Below are positions 9,057-17,826 of a stretch of 64,000 bases of DNA, piece by piece. Position numbers and translations under genes: made by a program. The stretch lies in contig JBGTIS010000073.1 of NCBI GenBank assembly GCA_041745535.1, forward strand, positions 1-64,000, in the 5' to 3' direction. Numbering within the stretch: position 1 is the stretch's first letter; each line of letters begins with the position of its first letter. This DNA comes from JBGTIS01 sp041745535 (GTDB lineage: Bacteria; Bacteroidota; Bacteroidia; Cytophagales; Cyclobacteriaceae). The notes under the pieces were generated by a model that was not told where the DNA came from, did no database searches, and saw only the letters and a program-made list of their open reading frames with translations.

Positions 9057-9433
9057 ACCGTAATTACAAAATTATCTCGAAGTTAACACAAGTCTTTATG
9101 GTAATCAATGATTTAATCTAAATTACAGGTATACCTTCATTTTTATACGGAATTAGCATCAAATTACTTTTTATCGTACCAATCAAACTTGCCTATAACC
9201 ATGAATCGACAGTTATAGGAATATTGTTACAATTATCGAACAGGTTTATTCCTATTTTCTAATCCAATCTTTGTATGGTATTTTTATTCGGAAAATATTT
9301 ACCTGGTTCCAACTCTTTTTGCTTTCATGAAGTCTTTTAAGAAAATGCACTTATTTCAGCCCAGGAAAAATAGGAAATTGAAGCATTTAGAGAAAAATCA
9401 ATCATCTTAATTTAACAAAACTTTATCCAGCAG
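9057..9433. other. divergent intergenic region
   Basis: A 377-base AT-rich spacer between the leftward DUF4348-like gene and the rightward small lipoprotein gene. It must hold promoters for both, but no full -33/-7 pair is convincing, and no RNA gene or repeat is seen. Confidence 0.5.
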
Positions 9434-9706
9434 ATGAAAACTTTTTTAATTACCCGAATTCTATCAGCTACATTAATGATGGGTATATTCTTAATTAATT
9501 TTTCAGTATCATCCTGCGAAAAAGAATACTACTCAGCAGAGAAAAAGGAACCTGAAAATGCGCTGATCACGGTAAGTGAAAAGAAATTGAACCCTTACAG
9601 GAAGACAATTCCGTTTTTCCACTCTTATAATACGCCCCCACTGCTACCAAAGCAAGAAGGGATCATTCATACAGAGTTAGACCAGAGCTTTCTGCTTTTC
9701 TATTAA
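9434..9706 (+). CDS. small lipoprotein of unknown function
   Basis: A 90-residue product with a hydrophobic segment (about 8-26) that ends in SVSSC, consistent with SPII processing at Cys28. The short mature part is polar and lysine/proline rich (EKEYYSAEKKEPENA, then NTPPLLPKQEG) with no recognised domain. It stands alone between two leftward genes. The signal sequence argues that it is a real gene, but its small size keeps the call moderate. Confidence 0.5.
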   Translation: MKTFLITRILSATLMMGIFLINFSVSSCEKEYYSAEKKEPENALITVSEKKLNPYRKTIPFFHSYNTPPLLPKQEGIIHTELDQSFLLFY

Positions 9707-9779
9707 TTTTTGAATAAATGTGAGCCCTTCAACAGGCAGAACTGTATGATGTCATATAAATTCTGGCTATTAATAATTT

Positions 9780-10511
9780 CTAAGGCTTATGATCGGTTAA
9801 TTTAGAAGCTGCTTCTTCATCAGCCAACCAGGTAACGGTGCCTGACTCAGGGTTTATAAATTGAACCGGATACTTTTCAGGCTGGTAAGGTCCTTCCAGT
9901 ACGTTTGCCAGCGTTTCGGCTTTCTTTTCACCAAAAACCAGGAAGATTATGTTTCTGGCATAATTCAGCAAAGTTTTGGTCATGGTAATGCGGTACATCG
10001 ACTGTTTTTCCAGGTACTGGCTGGCTACCAGTTTTTTTTCTTCCTGCAAAACCGGCGTTCCCGGAAACAGCGAGGCCGTATGTCCGTCATCACCCATACC
10101 CAATAAAATAAGATCAAAAGCAGGTTTTTGATTGCCAAACACATGCTCGATAGTCTTTTCGTATTTTGCGGCAAACTCTTCAGGCAATAAGCTGCTGGTC
10201 ATGATATGAATATGCTCGTGCGGTACCGGTACATGGCTAAGCAGTGTTTCAAAAGCCATGCGGGCATTACTCTGCTCATCTTCAATAGGTACATACCGCT
10301 CGTCGCCCCAGAAAACCCGCGTTTTCTCCCAGGCAATTTTCTCTTTATAAGGAGATGACGTGAGCAACTCGTGCAGTCGTTTCGGGGAGCTACCGCCGGT
10401 AAGGGCTACCCTGAATTGTCCGTGCTCCACTACTGCCTTCTGGGCTAGTTCGGCGAACCGTGCAGCAGCAAACTGACTCAATGCTTCGGGATCTTTAAAA
10501 ATTTTAAGCAT
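9780..10511 (-). CDS. pgl: 6-phosphogluconolactonase, DevB type
   Basis: A 243-residue cytosolic enzyme that hydrolyses 6-phosphogluconolactone, the second step of the oxidative pentose-phosphate pathway. DevB/SOL family marks are VALTGGSSPKRLHELL (about 34-49), VFWGDERYVP, and GMGDDGHTASLFPGT (about 137-151). It has no signal peptide. It is the last gene of a leftward series (rpiB, gnd, zwf, lipoprotein, pgl), so three successive steps from glucose-6-phosphate to ribulose-5-phosphate, plus the ribulose-5-phosphate isomerase, are encoded together. Confidence 0.93.
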   Translation of the reverse strand: MLKIFKDPEALSQFAAARFAELAQKAVVEHGQFRVALTGGSSPKRLHELLTSSPYKEKIAWEKTRVFWGDERYVPIEDEQSNARMAFETLLSHVPVPHEHIHIMTSSLLPEEFAAKYEKTIEHVFGNQKPAFDLILLGMGDDGHTASLFPGTPVLQEEKKLVASQYLEKQSMYRITMTKTLLNYARNIIFLVFGEKKAETLANVLEGPYQPEKYPVQFINPESGTVTWLADEEAASKLTDHKP

Positions 10512-10561
10512 ACTTTCTTGTAATTAAAAATTATTCTACAATTTTGATCAATATATTATGA

Positions 10562-10999
10562 TCAGATAAAGTAAGTGATCTTATAAATTATCTCTCCATC
10601 TTCTGAAGTGAGAATTAGGCGGTCACCTGCTTTTACACTGTTCAGAAGTTCCGTAACATCCACACCTTTAGATGCAGTATCCTGAAAATTAATAACTTGC
10701 TTAGAAATTTGCCTGTTGCCCCGCGCTAATACTGCTGAGAATCGATTCTCCAAAATTATGGCGGAAGTTTTACTTTGCTTTCTTGTAAGCCGTAATTTTT
10801 TGGTTTCTCCTGAATCCAGATAACTCGTGTGAAATTCCTCTTGTAGAGGCATTACCGCATATTCACCAATACGCGAAATCCGCTGATACAGGGTGATGGC
10901 AAAAGTCTTTTCAAAATGCTGAACTGACTTAGCGCACGAGCCACCTGCAAGTAAACCTATTATAATACATGCAATAACAGAAAGAAAAAAAGGCTTCAA
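10562..10999 (-). CDS. lipoprotein of unknown function embedded in pentose-phosphate operon
   Basis: A 145-residue protein beginning at a TTG, since an in-frame stop lies just upstream and no ATG precedes the signal. The first 22 residues are a hydrophobic export signal ending in AGGSCAKS, so Cys22 is a plausible lipid anchor. The mature part is mostly beta-strand in character (TKKLRLTRKQ, SAIILENRFSAVLARG, GDRLILTSEDGEIIYKI), with no family I recognise. It sits between zwf and pgl in the same direction with about 40-50-base gaps, so it is probably co-transcribed. Its export contrasts with the cytosolic sugar-phosphate enzymes around it. Confidence 0.6.
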   Translation of the reverse strand: MKPFFLSVIACIIIGLLAGGSCAKSVQHFEKTFAITLYQRISRIGEYAVMPLQEEFHTSYLDSGETKKLRLTRKQSKTSAIILENRFSAVLARGNRQISKQVINFQDTASKGVDVTELLNSVKAGDRLILTSEDGEIIYKITYFI

Positions 11000-11037
11000 C
11001 TTGGCTTAATTTATTAGATTAGCTATGAATCAGTTTT

Positions 11038-12525
11038 TTATTCTATCCACTGCCTGCCATCTTTTAATAAAAGCTCTTCGGCTTCAGGAGGCCCCCAGGA
11101 ACCTTCCTTGTAATTTGGAAAATCCTCGGCTTTGGTAGCTTCCCAGGCTTTCAGAAAAGGCATTACAATATCCCAGGCGGTTTCTACCTGATCGGCCCGC
11201 ATAAACAGGGCGGCTTCTCCCTGCATCACATCCAGCAGCAAAGTCTCATAGGCTTCCGGCGTATCCTGGTTGTAGGTTTCGTCGTAATCAAAATCCATTT
11301 CCACCGGTTTCAAAGTCATTTTTAATCCGGGTTTTTTGGCCTGAAAACAAAGTTTAATGCCTTCGGGCTGTATATTAATTTTTAACAGATTGGGCTTGAA
11401 ACCTCCTGCTTCGCATGGGAAAAGCCGCAAAGAAACAGGCTTAAACTGAATGGAGATGCTGGAATGCTTCTCAGTCATGCTTTTACCGGTTCTCAGATAA
11501 AAAGGCACATCTTTCCACCGCCAATTGTCGATAAATAATTTAATGGCGGCAAAAGTTTCGGTATTAGAATCGTTGCTTACGCCACGGGAACCCCGGTAAG
11601 CGCTTTCTGATCCGGGTTTTTCGCCTTTTCCATACTGACCACGAACCGCATACTTACTAACCTCGCTGGGCTTGTATTTTCTTACAGCGTATAACACATC
11701 TACCTTCCGGCTTCTGATTTCATCGGCTTTGTAAGTAACGGGCGGTTCCATCGCTACCATACACAGCAATTGCAGCAGGTGGTTTTGTATCATATCGCGT
11801 ACGGCGCCAGACTTGTCGTAGTAGTTTCCCCGGCTTTCAACACCGACTTTTTCGGCTACGGTAATTTGTACATGGTCGATAAAATTACGGTTCCATAAGG
11901 GCTCAAAAATAGCATTGGCAAACCGGAAAGCCAGAATATTCTGCACCGTTTCCTTACCCAGATAATGATCTATCCGGTATATCTGGTCTTCGTTGTAGAA
12001 TTTGGTAAGCTTTTTATTAAGTTCTTCGGCGCTTTTCAAATCATGGCCAAAAGGTTTTTCTACCACAATTCTGGCTCTTTTCCTGTCGCTGGCCAGGTCG
12101 GCTTTAGCAATGTTGGTAGCTACCGGCTCAATAAAACTGGGCGATACCGATAAATAAAATACCAGATTCGCTTTGGTATCCCATGATGCTTCGAATTCCA
12201 GAATTTTTTCTCTTAGTCGGCCATAAATGGCCTGATCGGTAAAGTCAGCCTTGATATATGAAATATTAGCGGCAAACTTATCCCATTTGCCTTTTTCTGT
12301 TTTTCCATTACGAGAAAACTCGTTTACAGCATCGTGTAGCAATTCACGCAGGCTATTATCGTCATGTTCATGATGACTCACGCCAATTACAGCAAACTGA
12401 TCGGGCAACCAGCCATCGAGCAATAAATTATATAAGGCAGGAGCCAGTTTGCGTTTACTCAGGTCACCCACAGCTCCAAAAATAATGATAATTGATGGAT
12501 CAGGTTTTTTTACAGATTCTATCAT
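11038..12525 (-). CDS. zwf: glucose-6-phosphate 1-dehydrogenase
   Basis: A 495-residue enzyme oxidising glucose-6-phosphate to 6-phosphogluconolactone with NADP+ or NAD+. The N-terminus has the family coenzyme motif GAVGDLSKRKLAPALYNL (about 17-34) and the active-site signature RIDHYLGKE with the catalytic His lies near residue 184. The conserved VVEKPFGHDL segment precedes it, and the C-terminal half carries the substrate/tetramer domain (RTGKSMTEKHSSISIQF). Length matches the family. It follows gnd by about 110 bases and precedes the lipoprotein and pgl genes, so the oxidative branch is clustered. Confidence 0.97.
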   Translation of the reverse strand: MIESVKKPDPSIIIIFGAVGDLSKRKLAPALYNLLLDGWLPDQFAVIGVSHHEHDDNSLRELLHDAVNEFSRNGKTEKGKWDKFAANISYIKADFTDQAIYGRLREKILEFEASWDTKANLVFYLSVSPSFIEPVATNIAKADLASDRKRARIVVEKPFGHDLKSAEELNKKLTKFYNEDQIYRIDHYLGKETVQNILAFRFANAIFEPLWNRNFIDHVQITVAEKVGVESRGNYYDKSGAVRDMIQNHLLQLLCMVAMEPPVTYKADEIRSRKVDVLYAVRKYKPSEVSKYAVRGQYGKGEKPGSESAYRGSRGVSNDSNTETFAAIKLFIDNWRWKDVPFYLRTGKSMTEKHSSISIQFKPVSLRLFPCEAGGFKPNLLKINIQPEGIKLCFQAKKPGLKMTLKPVEMDFDYDETYNQDTPEAYETLLLDVMQGEAALFMRADQVETAWDIVMPFLKAWEATKAEDFPNYKEGSWGPPEAEELLLKDGRQWIE

Positions 12526-12636
12526 AATTCCACAATTTGGATTGTCAAAAGTTTAACCTTATTCATTTTACCCGTATTTTATACACATTTTCTGGAATCT
12601 GAAAAAGGTATTAAAGTTTAATAAGCAACATAGCAC

Positions 12637-14049
12637 CTAATCGTTCCATGCTGTATGAAAAATTCCTTCCACATCTACCCGCTCATAAGTGTGTGCGCCA
12701 AAGTTATCGCGTTGTGCCTGAATCAGGTTAGAAGGAAGCCGTTTGCTGCGATAGGCATCGAAATACGAAAGCGCGGCCATAAATCCAGGGGCAGGAATGC
12801 CCTGATCTACCGCGAATTTTACCACATGCCGCATGTCAGTTGCCCGCTTGCTCGCTTCGCCGGCAAAATACTGATCCAGCAACAAGTTCTGTAAATCAGG
12901 CTTTTTGTTATAGGCATTTCTGATGTGTTCCAGGCAGGCCGACCGGATGATACAGCCACCCCGCCAGATACGCGCTACTTCGCTCAGGTTCAAATTATAA
13001 TTCATTTCCGTGGAAGCAGTTTTGAGCAAATCCATACCTTGCACATAAGAGGTAATGAAAGCAAAATATAAAGCACTTTCCAGTTTTTGCAGAAAGGGTT
13101 CCACCTCAGCAGCCGTGGTTTTATCTTTGGGTGGGAAGATTTCAGAAGCAGCCACCCGTTCCGCTTTCAATGCCGACAGATACCGCATGGTAACCGCCGT
13201 ATCAATTACTGAAAGGGGCACTCCCAAATCGAAAGCATGCTGCGAAGTCCATTTCCCGGTACCTTTCTGTTTGGCTTTGTCCAGAATTTTATCTACCAGC
13301 ATGGCATGTGACTTGTCGTCGGGCTGGGAAAAAATAGCGCCGGTTATTTCAATCAGAAATGATTGCAAAATTCCCTTATTCCATTGCGTAAAAACCTGGT
13401 GTAATTTGTTGTTGTCGATCCCTAAACCTCTTCTCATGAGGTCGTAGGCTTCGGAAATAAGCTGCATCATGCCATACTCAATACCATTGTGCACCATTTT
13501 GACATAATTACCGGCAGAGCCAGGGCCTAAATAAGTTACACAGGGCTCGTTATTTACTTTGGCAGCCGCTGCCTCAAAAATAGGTTTTACTACCTTGTAA
13601 GCTTCTTTTTGCCCACCCGGCATTAAACTAGGGCCTTGCCGGGCTCCCTTTTCTCCACCTGAAACACCAATACCCAGATAATGAATACCTTTTTCTTCCA
13701 GAAACTTCGCCCTGCGGTCGGTATCCAGAAAGTAAGAATTGCCACCATCAATCAGAATATCACCTTTATTCAGATGAGGCAATAAATCATTAATCACCGA
13801 ATCGACGGGTGCGCCGGCAGGCACCAGCATCATAATGGCGCGCGGTGTTTTCAGCAGGCCAACAAATTCTTCAATGGTATCGGTTCCTTTTACTTTTTTG
13901 CCCTCACCCTCTTTTTCGAGGGCAGTAGTTTTCGCTAAATCTTTGTCGTAGCCAATCACGGCAAAATCATGATCGGCAATATTAAGAATAAAATTGCGGC
14001 CCATTACACCAAGGCCGATCATACCAAAATCGTAGGTTGCGTTGCTCAT
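12637..14049 (-). CDS. gnd: 6-phosphogluconate dehydrogenase, decarboxylating
   Basis: A 470-residue enzyme converting 6-phosphogluconate to ribulose-5-phosphate and CO2 with reduction of NADP+. The Rossmann motif GLGVMGRNFILNIADH is at residues 12-27, the substrate signature SGGEKGARQGPSLMPGG near 129-145, and the catalytic segment GNYVKMVHNGIEYGMMQ near 180-197. The long form with a full C-terminal all-helical domain is present. Its ATG overlaps the rpiB stop codon (ATGA), a sign of translational coupling. Assignment is firm. Confidence 0.97.
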   Translation of the reverse strand: MSNATYDFGMIGLGVMGRNFILNIADHDFAVIGYDKDLAKTTALEKEGEGKKVKGTDTIEEFVGLLKTPRAIMMLVPAGAPVDSVINDLLPHLNKGDILIDGGNSYFLDTDRRAKFLEEKGIHYLGIGVSGGEKGARQGPSLMPGGQKEAYKVVKPIFEAAAAKVNNEPCVTYLGPGSAGNYVKMVHNGIEYGMMQLISEAYDLMRRGLGIDNNKLHQVFTQWNKGILQSFLIEITGAIFSQPDDKSHAMLVDKILDKAKQKGTGKWTSQHAFDLGVPLSVIDTAVTMRYLSALKAERVAASEIFPPKDKTTAAEVEPFLQKLESALYFAFITSYVQGMDLLKTASTEMNYNLNLSEVARIWRGGCIIRSACLEHIRNAYNKKPDLQNLLLDQYFAGEASKRATDMRHVVKFAVDQGIPAPGFMAALSYFDAYRSKRLPSNLIQAQRDNFGAHTYERVDVEGIFHTAWND

Positions 14050-14501
14050 TTGTTATATTTCTTTTCTAATTCATTTAATTTAGTAAGGCGGCGTTCATGT
14101 CTTTCTTCTCCGGTGTATTCAGCCTGTAGGAAAGCCTGCACCATTTCCCAAACATATACCGAGGAAAAAATCCGGCCGCCCAGGCAAATGATATTCATTT
14201 TATCGTGTTCCACCCCCTGATGGGCAGAGTAGTGTTCGCTGATCAGTGCCGCTCGTATCCCCGGTATTTTATTCGCTACAATAGCCGCGCCTACCCCACT
14301 GCCACAAATGGCAATGCCACGTTCTACTTTTCCTGAAGCGACGGCTTCGGCCAGTGGGGCCACAAAATCAGGATAATCATCCTGGGCATCGAATTCAAGA
14401 GCGCCAAAGTCTTCTACCTCATAGCCTTCTTTTTGCATTAATGCCTTGATTTCTTCCTTTAAAACGTAGCCGCCATGATCGGCAGCGAGGCCAACTTTCA
14501 T
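14046..14501 (-). CDS. rpiB: ribose-5-phosphate isomerase B
   Basis: A 151-residue RpiB/LacAB-family isomerase interconverting ribulose-5-phosphate and ribose-5-phosphate. Marks are the N-terminal ADHGGYVLKEEI, the active-site ICGSGVGAAIVANKIPG (about 64-80, with the conserved Cys) and the HDKMNIICLGGRIF strand near 97-111. It is the first gene of the leftward pentose-phosphate series and shares four bases with gnd, which makes its product the next enzyme after the gnd reaction. No promoter with both boxes is obvious in the 200-base upstream gap. Confidence 0.95.
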   Translation of the reverse strand: MKVGLAADHGGYVLKEEIKALMQKEGYEVEDFGALEFDAQDDYPDFVAPLAEAVASGKVERGIAICGSGVGAAIVANKIPGIRAALISEHYSAHQGVEHDKMNIICLGGRIFSSVYVWEMVQAFLQAEYTGEERHERRLTKLNELEKKYNK

Positions 14502-14701
14502 AAAGGGTTAGTTTAGTTTGTGATACTAAGTTAAAAGGTAACAGGAATACCTTTATTTCCAAAACAAGTGAATAATAAATATCGCTTTTATATATATCCT
14601 GGTATATGGCATTTATAGTTAAGAAAAATCAGTAACACAGTTACAGAACCCTGTTTTCTTTCTTTTTACGAGTCAAATTCTTTATCGATCGTAAATATTT
14701 A

Positions 14702-15925
14702 TTATTCAATAAATTTCAGGCATACCGGTTTTGGGATTTCAGTTTCAAATCCTGTATCGATTAGCTTACCGGTTGCCTCATCAATTTTAAAAGTTACTAC
14801 ATTACCGGAGTTCTGGTTGGCAACCAGCAAAAACTTTCCTGACGGATCAATTACAAATCCTCTGGGAGTTTCTCCTTTGGTAGCCTGATGCCCAATTAAA
14901 GTCAGTTCACCGGTTTCCTGATTGATAGCATACATGGCAATTGAATTGTGCTCGCCACGGTTAGAGGCATACAAATATTTTCCGGAAGGTGTAACATGAA
15001 TATCGGCACAAGCGCCCTCTATAGCGCCTTCAGGTAAAGTAGAAATAGTCTGGAATGTTGTTAAACTGCCAGTAGATGGGTCTAATTTTAAAGCGGTTAC
15101 TGTTCCTCCCAATTCGTTTACCACATACGCCCAATCTTTCTCAGGATGAAAGTCGAGGTGACGGGGGCCTGCTCCACCCGGTAATTTAGTATTCTTGTTG
15201 GTGTTAACTAGTTTATCCGCATCCAGCTTATATACAACTATTTCGTCGGTGCCTAAGTCGACAGCATAAATAAAATCCTGATTTTTGCCTGGAATAATCA
15301 TGTGTGCATGGGGCGATTTCTGCCGGTCGGTAGGTCCCTTACCCTGGTGCTGATCTACCGAAGAAGCTTTTTCCAACTTACCCGTATTGGCAACAGGATA
15401 CAGGGCAACCGAGCCACTGCCATAATTAGCTGTCATGGCAAAATTACCGGAAGGATGCACGCTTACATAACAGGGGCCGGTGCCTTCCGAGGAAACCGCA
15501 TTGATCATATTGAGCTTTTTACTGCTTTTATCGAACTCATAGGCATATACCAATCCGGTTTTTATGGTATCGTTTCCACTGGTTTCGCTGGCGGCAAATA
15601 CATATTTATTGCTGGGATGAACAGCGAGGTAGGAAGGATTTTTAATGCCCGCGGCCGTACTTTTATACTGCAATTCGCCGGTAGCGGGATTCATTTCATA
15701 AACATAAATCCCTTCCGACTTATCTTTCGCCGCAGCATCGCCTTCTGTATAGGTTCCTACCAGCAGCGTGAGGAGGTTGTTGTTCTGTGCATTCATAGAT
15801 AAAGTGTCCTGATTTTCAGCAGCTTCCTGATTATTGGATGGATTCTGACAGGCGTAAAATAAAAGCGCGAAAACACATAAATAAACTAGTGTTTGTATGG
15901 TTGGACGAATGGTCATTTTGTTCAT
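14702..15925 (-). CDS. exported YbhE/Pgl-type lactonase (beta-propeller lipoprotein)
   Basis: A 407-residue seven-bladed propeller protein of the cycloisomerase-2/YbhE lactonase family. Repeats of the type GTGPCYVSVHPSGNF, GAGPRHLDFHPEKDWAYVVNELGG and GKYLYASNRGEHNSIAMY recur through the protein. In enterobacteria a cytosolic relative acts as 6-phosphogluconolactonase. Here the N-terminus is a lipoprotein signal (LFALLFYACQNPS, Cys26), so the mature protein sits outside the cytosol and a role on 6-phosphogluconolactone is doubtful. Next to it a DevB-type pgl already serves the cytosolic pathway. A periplasmic sugar lactone or another substrate is more likely, but this is inferred. Confidence 0.85.
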   Translation of the reverse strand: MNKMTIRPTIQTLVYLCVFALLFYACQNPSNNQEAAENQDTLSMNAQNNNLLTLLVGTYTEGDAAAKDKSEGIYVYEMNPATGELQYKSTAAGIKNPSYLAVHPSNKYVFAASETSGNDTIKTGLVYAYEFDKSSKKLNMINAVSSEGTGPCYVSVHPSGNFAMTANYGSGSVALYPVANTGKLEKASSVDQHQGKGPTDRQKSPHAHMIIPGKNQDFIYAVDLGTDEIVVYKLDADKLVNTNKNTKLPGGAGPRHLDFHPEKDWAYVVNELGGTVTALKLDPSTGSLTTFQTISTLPEGAIEGACADIHVTPSGKYLYASNRGEHNSIAMYAINQETGELTLIGHQATKGETPRGFVIDPSGKFLLVANQNSGNVVTFKIDEATGKLIDTGFETEIPKPVCLKFIE

Positions 15926-16071
15926 AATTTTTAAGGGGCCACAATTTATCTAATATTTGCCAAAAGGTGATTAATTGTGCTGAAAATTTAAAATTGTTTT
16001 ACATGGGTAGGGCAGCATTTTATAAAAATCAGCAACCACCAGAACCATACGGGTAAAAAGCACAACCAGGA

Positions 16072-16104
16072 TTGGCACTTTTACAGTTAAATTTTATAAG
16101 TTTG
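16072..16104 (+). promoter_or_regulatory. promoter of tRNA-Arg
   Basis: A TTG at 16072-16074 and a TAAGTTTG at 16097-16104 match the -33/-7 pattern of Bacteroidota housekeeping promoters, with 22 bases between the elements. The predicted start falls just before the tRNA 5' end. Confidence 0.6.
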
Positions 16105-16116
16105 CACCGCAAAACC

Positions 16117-16190
16117 GGTCTCGTAGCTCAACTGGATAGAGCAACTGCCTTCTAAGCAGTAGGTTACAGGTTCGAGTCCTGTCGGGATCA
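16117..16190 (+). tRNA. tRNA-Arg (anticodon TCT)
   Basis: A 74-base cloverleaf can be folded by eye: a seven-pair acceptor stem (GGTCTCG with CGGGATC, including G-T pairs), a D-arm GCTC/GAGC, an anticodon stem ACTGC/GCAGT with loop CTTCTAA (anticodon TCT), a five-base variable loop and a T-arm ACAGG-TTCGAGT-CCTGT, then discriminator A. CCA is not encoded. It marks the left edge of an accessory island, a common integration target. Confidence 0.95.
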
Positions 16191-16200
16191 CCTGAAAATC

Positions 16201-16238
16201 AAGCACTTACAAGTTAAATTCTTTAAGTGCTTTTTTTA
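16201..16238 (+). terminator. intrinsic terminator after tRNA-Arg
   Basis: AAGCACTTA pairs with TAAGTGCTT across a short loop and is followed by a run of seven T, ten bases after the tRNA end. Confidence 0.8.
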
Positions 16239-16383
16239 TTTGCATACGATTTGCATACATTTTTTACTTTCTATCATCTCTTTTACCTATCCATTATATA
16301 ACTTTCCATAATTAATGGTGCCTTATATTTTAGGATTAACTTTATATTTTTGAAGAATTCCTTATTTATTAACTCTAGTTTTT

Positions 16384-17055
16384 ATGCAAGGAACGTGGAC
16401 CAAGCTTTATCATAATTTTTTCGAAGAAACAAAATCAGAGCTCTCAGATCTATTAAAGATAAAGCTAAGGAATACATCCTATGAAACTAAGGATGAGATT
16501 GTAGCTCAATTTGGTGTTGAAGTGAGCAAACTTTTTGATCAGCTATCTCATGACACTTCTTCTTTAGTTTCAAAAAAAAGTTGGTTTAAAACTAGACTAA
16601 TAGAAGAATATAAGCATAATCAATTTCGCTATCAGGAAGGCTTTCAGATTGATGGATTTCTTGAGTTCAATCCTCCTGACATTCAAAAGGAGTTTAACAG
16701 GAATTATGATCATGCTGATGAGCAAACAAGAGAAGGAAAATATTTTGATAGAACATCTGCCTTATCTTCAGGCTATAAGATAATTACCAAGCTTTTAGCC
16801 GCTCATGATGCTTACCTTAACTTCTTTGAAAATAAACTGGAATGGAAAGATCAACTTCTTAAAATAATCGCCATAGAAAAAAAACTGGTAGACATCAACC
16901 ACTTTAATAAACTTAAGCCAATAGAAGTATTTTATTTTTTCCGTCAATTAACTCAAGCTAATTCATCCAATAGAAAGAGTTTTCTTTCAGAACAACAGGT
17001 GTATGATCTTACCAACATGATTTTCCAAAATCAACCAGCCACCGCTCCTGTTTAA
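16384..17055 (+). CDS. island protein of unknown function
   Basis: A 223-residue, charged, mostly helical protein with no signal peptide, membrane segment or motif I recognise. The middle (NRNYDHADEQTREGKYFDRT) is polar, and the C-terminal part (KPIEVFYFFRQLTQANSSN) is aromatic-rich. It is the first gene after tRNA-Arg and is followed seven bases later by another small gene in the same direction. Such proteins near excisionase-like genes are common in Bacteroidota integrative elements, which is the only clue to its role. Confidence 0.6.
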   Translation: MQGTWTKLYHNFFEETKSELSDLLKIKLRNTSYETKDEIVAQFGVEVSKLFDQLSHDTSSLVSKKSWFKTRLIEEYKHNQFRYQEGFQIDGFLEFNPPDIQKEFNRNYDHADEQTREGKYFDRTSALSSGYKIITKLLAAHDAYLNFFENKLEWKDQLLKIIAIEKKLVDINHFNKLKPIEVFYFFRQLTQANSSNRKSFLSEQQVYDLTNMIFQNQPATAPV

Positions 17056-17061
17056 TTAAAC

Positions 17062-17298
17062 ATGGATCAATCTGAAAGCAAATATATCATTAGGTTTATT
17101 TATGACTTCTATAAATATTGTAAGGATACTTGCGATAGCAAAGGAACCCGGGAAAAATATCGCTACCTACTTCCAAAATATGTAGCTCAATTTGCCTCAG
17201 AACGAGGTAAGAAAATCGATGTATCAAACATGGCCCGTGAGCAGACAAACTCTCCTATTACCATAGAGGCAAAATATCAGCGCTGGAAAAATGCATAA
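17062..17298 (+). CDS. small island protein of unknown function
   Basis: A 78-residue soluble protein starting seven bases after the stop of the preceding gene, with which it probably forms an operon. Its N-terminal half (YIIRFIYDFYKYCKDTC) is helical and aromatic, the rest basic. No domain is recognised. The tight spacing and common direction are the main evidence that it is translated. Confidence 0.45.
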   Translation: MDQSESKYIIRFIYDFYKYCKDTCDSKGTREKYRYLLPKYVAQFASERGKKIDVSNMAREQTNSPITIEAKYQRWKNA

Positions 17299-17371
17299 GT
17301 GCGTCAAATAAGTGGATAATTTATCGATTCTTTGTCAATTTTATAGTTTTTTATTGACGCGTTGACGCACT
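17298..17371. repeat. inverted repeat AGTGCGTCAA / TTGACGCACT with an extra TTGACGC copy
   Basis: AGTGCGTCAA at 17298-17307 is the exact reverse complement of TTGACGCACT at 17362-17371, and a third half-site TTGACGC sits at 17354-17360. The spacing between the outer arms is 54 bases. The cluster lies in the gap before the HTH gene at 17432 and could be a protein-binding array. Confidence 0.6.
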
Positions 17372-17400
17372 CTTTCTCCTGTTGCGCTGGATTTACTCTC

Positions 17401-17430
17401 TTTGTGATAAATAAAAATAATTATCACAAA
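17401..17430. promoter_or_regulatory. perfect palindrome directly before HTH start codon (candidate operator)
   Basis: TTTGTGATAA and TTATCACAAA form a perfect 10-bp inverted repeat separated by ten A/T bases, ending one base before the ATG at 17432. The position fits an autoregulatory operator or a start-masking hairpin for the excisionase-like gene. No experimental support is available from sequence alone. Confidence 0.55.
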
Positions 17431-17431
17431 C

Positions 17432-17791
17432 ATGAATACAGATCAAATTATCCATCATTTTCTTTCCACCTACATTATCCCTGCTATCAAAAGTGCGGTA
17501 AGGGATGAGCTCAAGAAACATGTATCTCCCGTTGATCCTCCAGCAGATGAGGACGAGATGTTATCTGCCAAAGAAGCCGCCAAATTTATAGGAGATGCAC
17601 TCCCTACCTTTTATGGAAGAACTTCTCGTGGAGAAATCGCAACTTTTGGTTCTGGCAAAAGAATTTTCATAAAAAAGTCAGAATTGATGGAATGGAAGAG
17701 AAAGCAAAGAACCAAATCAAATGAGCAAATTATTGAGGAAGTTGCTCATGAGCTTTGCCAGATGAATAGTAAATCTAGAAAGAATGGATAA
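17432..17791 (+). CDS. excisionase-like helix-turn-helix protein
   Basis: A 119-residue protein with an acidic linker followed by a MerR-like/excisionase HTH: MLSAKEAAKFIGDALPTFYGRTSRGEIATF, then SGKRIFIKKSELMEWKRK (about residues 43-91). This pattern (helix-turn-helix plus wing ending in a W or L before a basic helix) is typical of Xis/HTH_17 recombination directionality factors in Bacteroidota elements. It lies in a tRNA-associated island, but no integrase is found with it. Palindromes just upstream may be its own target. Confidence 0.75.
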   Translation: MNTDQIIHHFLSTYIIPAIKSAVRDELKKHVSPVDPPADEDEMLSAKEAAKFIGDALPTFYGRTSRGEIATFGSGKRIFIKKSELMEWKRKQRTKSNEQIIEEVAHELCQMNSKSRKNG

Positions 17792-17826
17792 GACCAATAG
17801 ACGTTGTTTTATCCTTAAAAATTGCG

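Noticed and set aside
14640..14700. AACACAG...CTGTTTT hairpin with T-rich tail as a terminator
   Set aside because: Its T-tract is on the plus strand, where no gene ends; it does not suit the leftward genes.
15302..15802. 166-codon plus-strand frame inside the exported lactonase gene
   Set aside because: It is antisense to a strongly supported propeller gene and has no domain of its own.
16238..16259. Two ATTTGCATAC copies after tRNA-Arg as an att site
   Set aside because: No matching copy was found at the right island edge, and the repeat is too short to call an attachment site.
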